Assembly (NCBI GenBank): GCA_045538835.1
Contig: JAZQEF010000022.1
Span: 1 to 64,000, forward strand
DNA length: 64,000 bases
Direction of reading: 5' to 3'
Origin: RGIG6165 sp045538835
GTDB taxonomy: Bacteria > Bacillota > Clostridia > Oscillospirales > Feifaniaceae
This document shows positions 22,887 through 32,226 of this stretch, piece by piece. The first letter of the stretch is position 1. Every line of letters starts with the position of its first letter. Both the position numbers and the translations under genes were made by a program. The notes beneath the pieces are model-generated. The model was given only the letters and a program-made list of their open reading frames with translations. It did no database searches and was not told the DNA's origin.

Positions 22887-23903
22887 ATGAAAAGAATTTT
22901 ATCACTTATTTTATTGCTTGCACTTTGCCTTGCAATGTGCGCTTCTATGGCTGCCTGCAAGAGCGACACAGTCACAATCAAAGTTAATCCCGACAAGTCG
23001 GAATACGTTGTCGGCATCTGTCAGCTTGTTACACACGACTCTCTTGACCTTGCAACTCAGGGCTTCAAAGATTCTCTTACAGAAGCACTCGAAGCAGAGG
23101 GCAGAACCGTTGTATTCAAGGATCAGAACGGTCAGGGTGACACAAACACTTGTGTTACTATCGTAAACAACTTCGTTTCCGAAGATGTTGACCTTATTCT
23201 CGGCAACGCTACAGCAGCACTTCAGGCTGCATACAATGCAACTGAAACTATCCCCGTACTGGGCACATCTATCACCGAATACGGCGTGGCGCTTGGACTT
23301 GAGAACTTCGACGGCGTTGTAGGAAACAATGTTTCAGGTACATCAGACCTTGCTCCCCTTGAGGATCAGGCTCAGATGATGATTGATGTTCTCACTCTTG
23401 GTGAAGGTTCTACAGTAGGTATCCTCTACTGCTCGGCAGAACCTAACTCGGAATATCAGTACAATGTTGTCAAGGCTTACTTTGAGGGTAAGGGCATCAC
23501 TGTAAACGAATACAAGTTCTCCGAATCGACAGAACTTCAGGGCATCGTTACAAAGGCTTCTTCCGAATGTGATGCCATCTATGTTCCCACAGACAACACG
23601 GTTGCATCAAATGACGAAATCGTAAGAAACATCTGCGGTCCCGACAAGACACCTGTTTTCACAGGTTATGAGAGCGACGTTTGCTTCGCAACACTTGCTA
23701 TCAGTTACTACAACATAGGCATTGAAACAGGTAAAATGGCTGCTGACATTCTTCTCGGTAAAGAAGACATCACAACTATGGCTATCCGCTATGATTCAGA
23801 GCCCGTTAAGAAGTATAACAAGGCTATCTGTGACGAACTCGGTATCGACACTGCTAAACTCGATGCAGACGGCTATGTTGCCCGTGAAAGCGCAGAGGGC
23901 TGA
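22887..23903 (+). CDS. ABC transporter substrate-binding lipoprotein (TrpX-like)
   Basis: The 338-residue protein begins with a lipoprotein signal (MKRILSLILLLALCLAMCAS, lipobox SMAAC). The mature part has the COG2984 pattern: YVVGICQLVTHDSLDLATQG, DLILGNATAALQAAYNATE and VGILYCSAEPNSEYQYNVVK, with a type I periplasmic-binding fold. It would deliver an aromatic amino acid, given the T-box leader. The gene is preceded by AGAGAGG and followed 2 bases later by the permease. Confidence 0.85.
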   Translation: MKRILSLILLLALCLAMCASMAACKSDTVTIKVNPDKSEYVVGICQLVTHDSLDLATQGFKDSLTEALEAEGRTVVFKDQNGQGDTNTCVTIVNNFVSEDVDLILGNATAALQAAYNATETIPVLGTSITEYGVALGLENFDGVVGNNVSGTSDLAPLEDQAQMMIDVLTLGEGSTVGILYCSAEPNSEYQYNVVKAYFEGKGITVNEYKFSESTELQGIVTKASSECDAIYVPTDNTVASNDEIVRNICGPDKTPVFTGYESDVCFATLAISYYNIGIETGKMAADILLGKEDITTMAIRYDSEPVKKYNKAICDELGIDTAKLDADGYVARESAEG

Positions 23904-23905
23904 TA

Positions 23906-24823
23906 ATGGGATTTCTTAATGCATTACCCGGTGCAATTGCGCAGGGACTTATATGGGGCATTATGGCTATAGGTCTTTACGTATCGTATAAGATCCTGGA
24001 TATTGCCGACCTCACCGTCGACGGTTCCATTTGTACGGGTGCCTGCGTTTGCGCAGTTTTGCTCGCAAACGGAATAAATGTATATCTCTGTCTGCTCATT
24101 GCTTTTATTGCAGGGGCTGCTGCAGGATTCATAACGGGTATTTTTCACACGGTTATGGGAATTCCTGCAATTCTTGCAGGAATTCTTACACAACTTATCC
24201 TGTGGTCTCTCAACTTAAAGATATTGGGAAAAGCAAATCTTACCATCAATTCCCGCGCTTTCCCTGTACTTCTCTCCTCACTTAACAACTCGTTGGCTAT
24301 CATAGTCGCTGCCGCATTCTGTGTATTCATTATCGTAGTGCTGTTTCTGTTTTTCTATACAGAACTCGGCCTCTCGGTAAAATCCACGGGCGACAATGCG
24401 GATATGAGCGAGGCGCAGGGCGTCAATGTGAAATTCAACAAGGTGTTGGGACTTTCCATTTCCAACGGTATCGTTGCTCTGTCGGGTGCTATCCTTGCAC
24501 AGTATCAGGGTTTTGCAGATATCAATATGGGACGCGGCGCCATAGTCATCGGTCTGGCTGCTATTATTATAGGTCTTTCTGTTTCCACAAAGATTAAGCC
24601 CAATTTTGTTGTCAGTCTGATAGGCGTGGTCGGCGGAAGTATCGCATACTACCTTGTCTATACATTTGTCATCTGGCTGGGTCTTGATACCGACCTGCTC
24701 AAGATGCTCTCCGCAGTAGTTGTTGCAATCTTCCTTGCACTTCCCTACCTCAAAAGTGAATACTTCACCAAACCGAAGATTCCTGCGGAATGTTCAGATC
24801 GCGGAGGTGACGGCAATGCTTAA
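23906..24823 (+). CDS. ABC transporter permease (TrpY-like)
   Basis: The 305-residue integral membrane protein (COG4120) has about eight helices, beginning with MGFLNALPGAIAQGLIWGIM and containing LDIADLTVDGSICTGACVCA near the front, a conserved feature in this family. A GDNADMSEAQGVNVKFNKVL loop that contacts the ATPase lies near the middle. It forms the channel of the importer with the lipoprotein and ATPase on either side. Its stop overlaps the ATPase start by 8 bases. Confidence 0.85.
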   Translation: MGFLNALPGAIAQGLIWGIMAIGLYVSYKILDIADLTVDGSICTGACVCAVLLANGINVYLCLLIAFIAGAAAGFITGIFHTVMGIPAILAGILTQLILWSLNLKILGKANLTINSRAFPVLLSSLNNSLAIIVAAAFCVFIIVVLFLFFYTELGLSVKSTGDNADMSEAQGVNVKFNKVLGLSISNGIVALSGAILAQYQGFADINMGRGAIVIGLAAIIIGLSVSTKIKPNFVVSLIGVVGGSIAYYLVYTFVIWLGLDTDLLKMLSAVVVAIFLALPYLKSEYFTKPKIPAECSDRGGDGNA

Positions 24824-25613
24824 AATAACAAACCTCTACAAAACATTCAATACAAATACCGTCAATGAAAAACGTGCGCTTTCGGGACTTAATTTAACTT
24901 TGAATCAGGGTGATTTTGTCACGGTCATCGGCGGTAACGGTGCTGGTAAGAGCACGATGCTCAACGCCATCTCGGGCGTATGGAAGCCCGATTACGGCAC
25001 AATTGAGATAGACGGTATAAACGTTACAAATATGCCTGCATACAAAAGGGCGGCCCTGCTTTGCAGAGTTTTCCAGGACCCCATGAAGGGCACTGCGCCC
25101 GATATGGAGATTGCAGAAAACCTCTCCATTGCTGCTCGCAGAGGCAAAAAACGCAAACTTGTCTGGGGACTTCCGAAAAAAGAGCGTGAGAGTTACAGAG
25201 AACTTCTTGCCCAACTCGACCTCGGTCTTGAGAACAGGCTTGGGGCGAAAGTCGGTCTCCTTTCAGGCGGTCAGAGACAGGCGGTGACACTTCTTATGGC
25301 GACACTCAAACACCCCAAACTGCTTTTGCTCGACGAGCATACTGCAGCACTTGATCCCAAGACTGCGGCGAAAGTGCTTGAGATAACAAACAAACTCGTC
25401 ACCGAAAACGGACTTACCACACTTATGGTCACACACAATATGAACGATGCCATTAATTACGGCAACCGTCTCATAATGATGCACGAAGGTCACATCGTGG
25501 TAGACATTTCAGGTGAAGAAAAGAAAAAACTCACAAAGGCTGAGCTTCTCAAACTGTTTGAAGTGGGAAGTGGAAGTGAATTTGCCAGTGACAAAGAAAT
25601 TTTATCCAAATAG
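24816..25613 (+). CDS. ABC transporter ATP-binding protein (TrpZ-like)
   Basis: The 265-residue protein starts MLKITNLYKTFNTNTVNEKR after GGAGGTGA. It carries Walker A GGNGAGKSTM, signature LLSGGQRQAV, Walker B LLLLDEHTAALD and the switch His in MVTHNMNDA. DEH in place of the common DEP is typical of the COG1101 family. It energises uptake by the upstream permease. ATG 24816 is the natural start; 32 in-frame codons upstream lie within the permease gene. Confidence 0.9.
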   Translation: MLKITNLYKTFNTNTVNEKRALSGLNLTLNQGDFVTVIGGNGAGKSTMLNAISGVWKPDYGTIEIDGINVTNMPAYKRAALLCRVFQDPMKGTAPDMEIAENLSIAARRGKKRKLVWGLPKKERESYRELLAQLDLGLENRLGAKVGLLSGGQRQAVTLLMATLKHPKLLLLDEHTAALDPKTAAKVLEITNKLVTENGLTTLMVTHNMNDAINYGNRLIMMHEGHIVVDISGEEKKKLTKAELLKLFEVGSGSEFASDKEILSK

Positions 25614-25645
25614 AAAAAAGCGGAAGAATTATCTTCCGTTTTTTC
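25614..25645. terminator. Bidirectional terminator
   Basis: AAAAAAGCGGAAGA and TCTTCCGTTTTTT form a stem with an ATTA loop between two convergent genes. It overlaps the last codons of the ECF gene on the minus strand. Confidence 0.8.
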
Positions 25646-26219
25646 TTATATTGAGTAATCTTACAACAATGGGACTGAGCACTATGTTTGCACCAAGTTC
25701 AAACAAAAAATTACCTAAAGCAAGTGCCACAAAAAGCGCTATTCCTGTTGCGTCACTTCCTATTGCCTCTGCAATTTTAATTGCGTCATCCATAAAAAAC
25801 AGAATACAGCCAAGCATAAATACCCCTGTATTCACAACAGGACATATAATAGCTGCTCCGACAACCGCAGCATATGTATTAAACTTTTCAAGAAGTTTAT
25901 AAACTACACCTGCCGCAAGACCGCAGAGCGTACCTTTTGCAAGAACCGTCACTATCGTGCCCGGTATATCGAATGCAAAAAACAGTGCAGCGCCGCCACT
26001 GAGTAAAACCACTATTCCAAATACAAATCCTAGCCAGGCACCCACCCTTCTTCCGCACAGTGCAGCACCGATTACTATTGGAATTAGTGCAAGTGCAGTA
26101 GAAAACGGTCCAAAAAATGTTGTGTAGGCACTTATTAACTGTACCACTATTACAAGCGCAGTCATTACGGCAGCGAGTACCAAAGTCTGAGTAGACATTT
26201 TATTTTTTGTTGTTCCCAT
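25629..26219 (-). CDS. ECF transporter S component-like membrane protein
   Basis: The 196-residue protein has five to six hydrophobic helices, starting TLVLAAVMTALVIVVQLIS, then FSTALALIPIVIGAALCGRR, WLGFVFGIVVLLSGGAALFF and AAGVVYKLLEKF. The layout and the G-R-R-x-G-A-W loop resemble substrate-binding S subunits of energy-coupling-factor vitamin transporters. No ATPase or T subunit is nearby, as expected for group II ECF systems that share a module. The substrate is unknown. AGAGAGGA precedes ATG 26219. Confidence 0.7.
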   Translation of the reverse strand: MGTTKNKMSTQTLVLAAVMTALVIVVQLISAYTTFFGPFSTALALIPIVIGAALCGRRVGAWLGFVFGIVVLLSGGAALFFAFDIPGTIVTVLAKGTLCGLAAGVVYKLLEKFNTYAAVVGAAIICPVVNTGVFMLGCILFFMDDAIKIAEAIGSDATGIALFVALALGNFLFELGANIVLSPIVVRLLNIRKNGR

Positions 26220-26277
26220 AAAAGTTTATCCTCTCTTATTTATGCGTTTTAAACCATTATAGCACAACTAAGTTAAT

Positions 26278-27105
26278 TTAAAAAGGGTATTCGTATTCAA
26301 AAGATGCTTTTTTGGTTTCAAACGAAAAAAGAGTATGTCCGTCTTGCTCAAAATGATATGCTGCGCGGCAGACGGCACTCTCGCGAATGGTTCTGTTCAT
26401 ATTGCCGCTTACGGGAGCACGAAGCGGATGAGCATTTCTTTCAATAAGTCTGACTGATAGAGTGCGCTTGCCTTGGCGAATTACAATTTCGCCCTTTTCA
26501 ATTTTCACCGCTTTTGCGCCAAGATAAGTTGCCAGACGGTATTCCTTCCCCTGCCACAGTATCACCCCTATCACACCGGTAAAACGAAATTTGCCCAGAG
26601 GAATATCCGCCACGCTGAGCATCAGCGAGCCGCCATCAAAGAAACTCTGTGTCCATGTATACTGCTTTGGAAAGGAATGTCCCCTGTCCCCCTCAATATA
26701 TCCGAGTGCGTCAGAAAATCGATAGTTTACACCGTTTATACACAGTTCTCCGTTTACTTTATGCCGCATACTCACGACGCTGTGACGGCACTCCATAAAC
26801 GGAACTAGGCAAAAGGGGCCCATAATGTCATACCTTAAGGGCGACAACTCATCAAAGCGAAGTGAGCCGACGGCTGTGTTTAGATTCAGTCTGATACCGT
26901 CTTTTCCAAAATAGTTCTCTCCTACCGTGATGTTAAAATTGCCCTTTGGCTTTTTAAATTGCTCATACGGAAAGTCAATATTAAAAGAGCCTTCATCCGT
27001 AATGAACTGAATAGAACTCTTTGAACCGTGAAGAGCAGGAATCACAGCCATCGTCTGCGTGTCGGACTGGCACTTGAAATACCAGCCGCAGAAAGAGTCA
27101 CGCAT
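26278..27105 (-). CDS. Tocopherol-cyclase-like protein
   Basis: The 275-residue soluble protein follows the Tocopherol_cycl family order: GWYFKCQSDTQTMAVIPALH, VGENYFGKDGIRLNL, DIMGPFCLVPFMECRHSVVS, then GYIEGDRGHSFPKQYTWTQS. The YIEGD-SFP-WTQ block is the hallmark. Plant members cyclise tocopherol precursors, but the many Firmicutes members have no tocopherol pathway and their role is unknown. It stands alone on the minus strand, divergent from the next gene. Confidence 0.8.
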   Translation of the reverse strand: MRDSFCGWYFKCQSDTQTMAVIPALHGSKSSIQFITDEGSFNIDFPYEQFKKPKGNFNITVGENYFGKDGIRLNLNTAVGSLRFDELSPLRYDIMGPFCLVPFMECRHSVVSMRHKVNGELCINGVNYRFSDALGYIEGDRGHSFPKQYTWTQSFFDGGSLMLSVADIPLGKFRFTGVIGVILWQGKEYRLATYLGAKAVKIEKGEIVIRQGKRTLSVRLIERNAHPLRAPVSGNMNRTIRESAVCRAAYHFEQDGHTLFSFETKKASFEYEYPF

Positions 27106-27203
27106 ATCATCTCCCCTTTCGTTTACATATAATTATTTTCTTGTATTTTATAAAATATACAAGACTTGGGTATACTGCTTTTAAAAGATAAAAGGAGAGC
27201 AAT

Positions 27204-27638
27204 ATGATAGAACAGGATACAATTAAACTGCTTCGCGAATGCGATGCAGGCGTCAAGATGGGAACAAAGTCGATAGACGATGTCCTCAAATATGTTCATA
27301 GTGAAAAATTCAAAGAATACCTCACAAATTGCAAGAATGAGCATAACAAGTTGGAAAACGAAATAAAAGAACTTCTTGACAAATACGAGGACAACGGAAA
27401 AGAGCCAAACCCTATCGCAAAAGGTATGTCGTGGATGAAAACAAATATGAAAATCACGATGGACGACTCGGACAAGACGATAGCCGATCTGATGACGGAC
27501 GGCTGTAATATGGGTGTTAAATCGCTCAACCGATATTTAAATCAGTACGAGGCGGCAGACGAAGTGTCAAAAGACATTGCAAAACGTCTTATTAATCTGG
27601 AAGAAAAACTTGCCGTTGATATTAGACAGTTCTTATAA
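27204..27638 (+). CDS. Four-helix-bundle protein of unknown function
   Basis: The 144-residue protein is wholly helical, with MIEQDTIKLLRECDAGVKMG at the start, MKITMDDSDKTIADLMTDGC in the middle and MGVKSLNRYLNQYEAADEVS near the end. This resembles ferritin-like PA2169/DUF2383 bundles seen in clostridia. No metal-binding ligands are certain. AAGGAG precedes the ATG and an intrinsic terminator follows, so it is a single-gene unit. Confidence 0.6.
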   Translation: MIEQDTIKLLRECDAGVKMGTKSIDDVLKYVHSEKFKEYLTNCKNEHNKLENEIKELLDKYEDNGKEPNPIAKGMSWMKTNMKITMDDSDKTIADLMTDGCNMGVKSLNRYLNQYEAADEVSKDIAKRLINLEEKLAVDIRQFL

Positions 27639-27672
27639 AAAAACTCGGTGATAAAACACCGAGTTTTTTTAT
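27639..27672 (+). terminator. Rho-independent terminator
   Basis: AAAAACTCGGTG pairs with CACCGAGTTTTT across ATAAAA and ends in a T-run. Confidence 0.85.
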
Positions 27673-27774
27673 AATTCTATCTCAGTACTTTTTAATATAT
27701 ATACATCTAAATTAAAATGTGATATAATTTAAATAATACGTCCTATATTTCTAAAAATAAAGGAATTTTGTAAT

Positions 27775-28893
27775 ATGAAAATCAGATTGGTTACATTTCA
27801 TACTCCTAAAAATTATGGTGCTGTTCTTCAGGCATTTTCTTTGATGTCATATTTAAAAAAAGTATCAGAAGATGTTAAAATCGTTGATTTTAATACCGAG
27901 CATTTGAGAAACATGTACTCTATCATAAAAAAGCCTCATAGTATTAAAGAGTTTGTAAAAACTGCCATTGAACTGCAGTATTATCCAAAAAAGAAAAATA
28001 AATTTATAAAATTCGAACGTTTTGTACAGGATAAACTGGCCTTAACAAAAAGATATAATTCATTTGCAGAATTGGAAAACGAAAACTGGGAGAATTGCAT
28101 TTTCGTTACCGGTAGCGATCAGGTATTTAACCCGAACAGGATTGAAGATGAGCGCAAAGCTTTTTATCTTGATTTTGTACCGCAGAATTGCAAAAAAATA
28201 TCTTATGCTGCAAGTTTTGGCATTAACTTAATCCCCAAAGACAGAGAAGATGAAATAACCAAATATTTGAACACTTTCAAGGATATTTCTGTAAGAGAAT
28301 CTTCCGGTATTGAAATAATAAAAAAACTAACCGGAAATGAAGCAACCGAAGTGTTAGATCCTGTGTTTTTAAACACTAAGGATTTCTGGGAAGCCAATAA
28401 AAAGACATACGGAAAAAAATTTGGCAACTATCTCTTATACTATAAATTGATGGATTCACCGGAAAGTGACAGAACAGCAATGGACATTGCAAAGAAAAAA
28501 GGTCTTCAATTGCTAATAATGGCTGACGGTCTTGTACGGAGAGTTAAGGGCAGAGTTTTAAGAAATGTCGGACCGCAGGAATTTCTTGATTTGATATCCG
28601 GTGCAGAGTTTGTTGTAACAGACTCTTTTCACGGGATTGCATTTTCACTCCTGTTTGGAAAACAGTTCGTTTTTTCGGATCCATCTCCGTTAACGGCAGA
28701 GAGAGGCTGCAATTTACTACTCAAAGCAGGAATATTAAAAGAAGCATATCTCAAAAGTTATGACTTAAATATACCAATTGATTACACTGAGGTAAATTCA
28801 AATATATCAGCATATATAGCAAAGTCCCGTGAGTTTATCGAAAACACTCTGAAAAGTTTCAGTAATGAACAAGGAGAAAACTATGGACATTGA
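27775..28893 (+). CDS. Polysaccharide pyruvyl transferase family protein
   Basis: The 372-residue protein has the WcaK/CsaB-type fold signature: VTFHTPKNYGAVLQAFSLMS near the start, FVTGSDQVFNPNRIEDERKA in the middle, and FVVTDSFHGIAFSLLFGKQF near the end with the catalytic His. It transfers pyruvate to surface sugars in characterised members. The next gene, an FrhB-like protein, overlaps it by 11 bases; this pair recurs in gut bacterial polysaccharide clusters. It is AT-rich compared with the transporter genes before it, which suggests transfer. Confidence 0.85.
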   Translation: MKIRLVTFHTPKNYGAVLQAFSLMSYLKKVSEDVKIVDFNTEHLRNMYSIIKKPHSIKEFVKTAIELQYYPKKKNKFIKFERFVQDKLALTKRYNSFAELENENWENCIFVTGSDQVFNPNRIEDERKAFYLDFVPQNCKKISYAASFGINLIPKDREDEITKYLNTFKDISVRESSGIEIIKKLTGNEATEVLDPVFLNTKDFWEANKKTYGKKFGNYLLYYKLMDSPESDRTAMDIAKKKGLQLLIMADGLVRRVKGRVLRNVGPQEFLDLISGAEFVVTDSFHGIAFSLLFGKQFVFSDPSPLTAERGCNLLLKAGILKEAYLKSYDLNIPIDYTEVNSNISAYIAKSREFIENTLKSFSNEQGENYGH

Positions 28894-30007
28894 AAAGATT
28901 AATAAAATATGCACCGGTTGCGGCGCATGTCTATCTGTGTGTCCTGAAGAGTGCATATCTCTCGAATGGGATGAAGAAGGTTTTTATTTCCCAAAAATTG
29001 CTCAAGATAAATGTATAAATTGCGGAAAATGTAACCGTGTTTGTCATGTTTTAAATCCGATGGATATCAACATCACAAAGAAATCTTTTTACGGTTTTTC
29101 CAAAGATGAAAGTATTCGAAATGCCAGCACGTCCGGAGGTGCATTTGCCGCACTTGCCAAGAATGTTATCGAAAAAGGCGGCAATGTTTACGGCGCACAT
29201 TTTGATTATGAATCGTTACTGTTAAAGCACGCCGATTCTGATACCGTCGGTCTTGAAGCTTTACAAAAAAGCAAGTATATTGAAAGTTATATGGGCGACA
29301 CAATTCGAAGTGTACAAAGAGATCTCGATTACGGACGTCCTGTGCTTTTCTGCGGCACTCCCTGTCAAGTGAGTGGCCTAAAACACGCCATTAAGGATAA
29401 AAATAATTTGCTCCTGACAATAGATTTTATTTGTCATGGCATTCCCTCGTCCATGCTTTTTAAAGAACACCTAAATAAACTGACGAACAGGAAAATCAAA
29501 CAAATTGATTTTCGGCCCAAAGAGTTTGGATGGAGTGGGAAAAATCTTAAAGTTGAAACTGAACGCTCAGTCAGGGTAATTCCATACCGTATGGACAGTT
29601 TCTATTATGGATTTATGGCAGCAAATGTCATCCTAAGAAAGAGCTGTTATGACTGTAAATTCCGTGCCAAACATTATGCCGATATAACTATAGCAGATTT
29701 CTGGGGATATAAGGCAGTTAATAAAAAAATCAATGACGAAAAAGGAATATCTCTGCTGATAGCAAACAATGAAAAAGGTAACAAATCTGTTGAAGAACTG
29801 AAAAATTTTGAACTTACCCCTTTGGAGAACAGTTTTTCTGAATATGCTTTTGCAAAAAAAGATTACTCCGCTTCTGTCCCTGTCAGGGAAAAATTTTATA
29901 AGTTATATAAAAAGTACGGCTTTGAAAAAGCATCAAAAAAAACATATATGAAAAACAATCAAATTAAATGGTTGAAATATTATTTTAAAAAAATAATAGG
30001 TTTATAA
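28883..30007 (+). CDS. FrhB-like iron-sulfur oxidoreductase (coenzyme F420 hydrogenase beta-subunit family)
   Basis: The 374-residue protein has two 4Fe-4S motifs at the N-terminus (CTGCGACLSVCPEEC, then CINCGKCNRVC), followed by TSGGAFAALAKNVIEKGGNV and VLFCGTPCQVSGLKHAI, and later CYDCKFRAKHYADITIADFW. It belongs to the family that pairs with pyruvyl transferases in sugar clusters. Clostridia of this type are not known to use F420, so another flavin or sugar substrate is likely. ATG 28883 is preceded by AAGGAG. Confidence 0.82.
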   Translation: MDIEKINKICTGCGACLSVCPEECISLEWDEEGFYFPKIAQDKCINCGKCNRVCHVLNPMDINITKKSFYGFSKDESIRNASTSGGAFAALAKNVIEKGGNVYGAHFDYESLLLKHADSDTVGLEALQKSKYIESYMGDTIRSVQRDLDYGRPVLFCGTPCQVSGLKHAIKDKNNLLLTIDFICHGIPSSMLFKEHLNKLTNRKIKQIDFRPKEFGWSGKNLKVETERSVRVIPYRMDSFYYGFMAANVILRKSCYDCKFRAKHYADITIADFWGYKAVNKKINDEKGISLLIANNEKGNKSVEELKNFELTPLENSFSEYAFAKKDYSASVPVREKFYKLYKKYGFEKASKKTYMKNNQIKWLKYYFKKIIGL

Positions 30008-30008
30008 A

Positions 30009-30692
30009 ATGAAACAAATGAGAAATATTGCAAAAAAAATCCTGTGGAGTATTCCCTCATCTTTTATTCTTATGTTTCATCATGTAACAGACTGTCCGGA
30101 ATATACAAAGAGCAGTTGCATGATGAAAACAGAGAACTTTTACAAGTGTATTGATTTGCTGGACAACTATGACAGTCTCAAAAACATTGTAAAAAACCCC
30201 GGGGAAAAAAAGATTGCCGTCACATTTGATGACGGACTCTCCGATTTGTATACCATTGCCTATCCATATCTTAAATCTAAAAAAATCCCCTTTACCGTCT
30301 TTATCGCAACCGAACTTCTGGACACACCCGGTTATATAACAACAGCTCAGCTTATTGAGATGAGTATGGATGAACTTGTTACAGTGGGTTCACACGGAAT
30401 CACCCATAAAATACTGACTGAGTTGACAGACGATGAGAAAAAATACGAAATACGGGAATCCAAAAAGATTCTTGAGTCTTTAATAAAAAAAGACGTATTC
30501 TGCTTTGCATACTCGCACGGTCAGTACGATGCTGTGTGCCAAAAATATGCTTGTGTATATGATTTTTGTGTATCCACTGTAAAAAGACCCTTGAATTTCC
30601 TGACAAAAGGAAACAAAAAAGGAATTCCTCGAATTAATATAACCGATTCTACGTTGGAAATCGTGAAAGAAATTTGTTCAAAACAATCTTAA
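30009..30692 (+). CDS. Polysaccharide deacetylase (NodB-like)
   Basis: The 227-residue protein has the carbohydrate esterase 4 motifs in order: VTFDDGLSDLYTIAYPYL with the catalytic Asp pair, VGSHGITHKILTEL with the metal-binding His residues, and CFAYSHGQYDAVCQ. It removes N-acetyl groups from a polysaccharide. There is no clear signal peptide. It starts 1 base after the FrhB-like gene, so the three genes form an operon acting on one surface or intracellular glycan. Confidence 0.85.
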   Translation: MKQMRNIAKKILWSIPSSFILMFHHVTDCPEYTKSSCMMKTENFYKCIDLLDNYDSLKNIVKNPGEKKIAVTFDDGLSDLYTIAYPYLKSKKIPFTVFIATELLDTPGYITTAQLIEMSMDELVTVGSHGITHKILTELTDDEKKYEIRESKKILESLIKKDVFCFAYSHGQYDAVCQKYACVYDFCVSTVKRPLNFLTKGNKKGIPRINITDSTLEIVKEICSKQS

Positions 30693-30707
30693 GAAAAGAG
30701 GTCAACT

Positions 30708-31391
30708 ATGAAAAAATTACTATCATTTCTACTCGTTTTTGTTATGTTGTTTTCTGTTGCCGCATGCGGAAATGACACAAATGTCCGCGGTGAGATAACA
30801 TATAACACCCCCGATGTACAGCAAGAGCAGATAAAAGAGCCGGAACCCGAGTTTTCTTTAGGTACAACTGTGGGAAACACTTATGAAAATAAATTTATTG
30901 GTCTTGGAATCGAACTTGACAGCGATTGGTCGTTCAAATCAGATAAGGAAATCAGAGAGTTAAACAATATTGCAACTGACCTTTTGGGAGATGAGTACGA
31001 AGAAAAAATTCAAGATGCTGATCTGATATACGATATGTTTGCTCAAAACACTACCGATTTTTCCAACATTAATGTTATTCTGGAAAAACACGGCAAGGGA
31101 AAGTTTGATGAAGCAGCGCTGCTTAAATTGTTGGAAACGTGGCTTCCCGAAATTGAAGAAATGCTTACTTCTATGGGATTCCAGGATATCAAAGAATCCT
31201 ATGTTACAGTTACCGAAATTGACGGTAAACGTTTCCCGTCAACTATAATTCACAGTACTATCGGGGAGACAGATTTTTACCAGGTGCAAATATGCAAAAA
31301 GGTGGGCGAGTATCTCGCTACCATCACCATATCATCTTATGACGAGACAACATTAAAAAACATAACAGACCGTTTCTACGTAATAGACTAA
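30708..31391 (+). CDS. Lipoprotein of unknown function
   Basis: The 227-residue protein has a lipoprotein signal (MKKLLSFLLVFVMLFSVAAC). The mature part starts with a Gln/Glu-rich linker followed by an alpha/beta domain (FIGLGIELDSDWSFKSDKEI, and later IDGKRFPSTIIHSTIGETDF). This resembles PsbP/DcrB-like small domains in clostridial lipoproteins. AAAGAGG precedes ATG. It lies 15 bases after the deacetylase and is followed by a terminator, so it may be the last member of that operon. Confidence 0.65.
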   Translation: MKKLLSFLLVFVMLFSVAACGNDTNVRGEITYNTPDVQQEQIKEPEPEFSLGTTVGNTYENKFIGLGIELDSDWSFKSDKEIRELNNIATDLLGDEYEEKIQDADLIYDMFAQNTTDFSNINVILEKHGKGKFDEAALLKLLETWLPEIEEMLTSMGFQDIKESYVTVTEIDGKRFPSTIIHSTIGETDFYQVQICKKVGEYLATITISSYDETTLKNITDRFYVID

Positions 31392-31393
31392 TA

Positions 31394-31427
31394 AAAAACT
31401 CGGCGATTTCCCGCCGAGTTTTTTTAT
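31394..31427. terminator. Bidirectional terminator
   Basis: AAAAACTCGGCG pairs with CGCCGAGTTTTT across ATTTCC, between the lipoprotein gene and convergent purC. Confidence 0.85.
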
Positions 31428-32107
31428 CTGTTAAGAATGAGTTTTGTGAGTTCTACGGGTTCAACAATCTTGCCGTCCTTATAAACACGCATATTGCCTG
31501 ATGCAATCTCGTCAATAAGAATAACTTCATCATTGTTGTAACCGAATTCAAACTTGATATCCCAAAGGTCAAGACCGATAGACTTCAAGTCATCAGCAAC
31601 GATCTTTGTTATCTTGAGAGTCTGCTCCTTCATGCTTTCAAACATAGCGGGTGTCATTACACCGAGTGCCGCAAGACCTTCACCCGTAACAAGCGGATCG
31701 CCCTTAGCGTCATTTTTAAACGTACATTCAACATAGCCGCCCTCAAGAATGGTACCGTCCTCAATATATTCACCGTATCTGCGGATAAAACTGCCTGTAG
31801 CTACAAGACGACAGATAACTTCAAGACCATGACCGAAAACAGTTGCAGGAAGAACTTCCATGGTAGCATCTTCCACATTTGCAGAAACATAATGAGTCTT
31901 TATGCCTGCTTTTTTGAGAAGTTCAAAATAGTGTATGGATGTTTCAAGGTTTGCCTTGCCTATACCTTCAATAGTAAGACCGACACTGTTTTCACCCGGA
32001 TCGAACACACCGTCTTTACCCGTGCAATCGTCCTTAAACTTGAGCATTACATTGCCATTGTCAAGACTGTATACGTCCTTTGTTTTACCTTCGTAAATCT
32101 TTTTCAT
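31424..32107 (-). CDS. purC: Phosphoribosylaminoimidazole-succinocarboxamide synthase
   Basis: The 227-residue protein catalyses the eighth step of purine synthesis, joining aspartate to CAIR. The pattern is full: MKKIYEGKTKDVYSLDNGNV, DDCTGKDGVFDPGENSVGL, EVICRLVATGSFIRRYGEYI and NDEVILIDEIASGNMRVYKD. ATG 32107 is preferred with AAGGAAG 8 bases upstream. It is a lone pur gene here; a purine salvage locus lies about 6 kb away. Confidence 0.95.
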   Translation of the reverse strand: MKKIYEGKTKDVYSLDNGNVMLKFKDDCTGKDGVFDPGENSVGLTIEGIGKANLETSIHYFELLKKAGIKTHYVSANVEDATMEVLPATVFGHGLEVICRLVATGSFIRRYGEYIEDGTILEGGYVECTFKNDAKGDPLVTGEGLAALGVMTPAMFESMKEQTLKITKIVADDLKSIGLDLWDIKFEFGYNNDEVILIDEIASGNMRVYKDGKIVEPVELTKLILNR

Positions 32108-32226
32108 CTGAAGCACTTCCTTTTTTTCTATGTATGGAATTAAAAACAAAATGTATTATAACACACATTTTTTTATTTGTATAGATAAAAATATGATGAT
32201 TGAAAAATATATTTTTAGATGTTTAT

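Noticed and set aside
24720..24815. Longer N-terminus for the transporter ATPase
   Set aside because: Those codons lie inside the permease gene, and GGAGGTGA precedes the later ATG.
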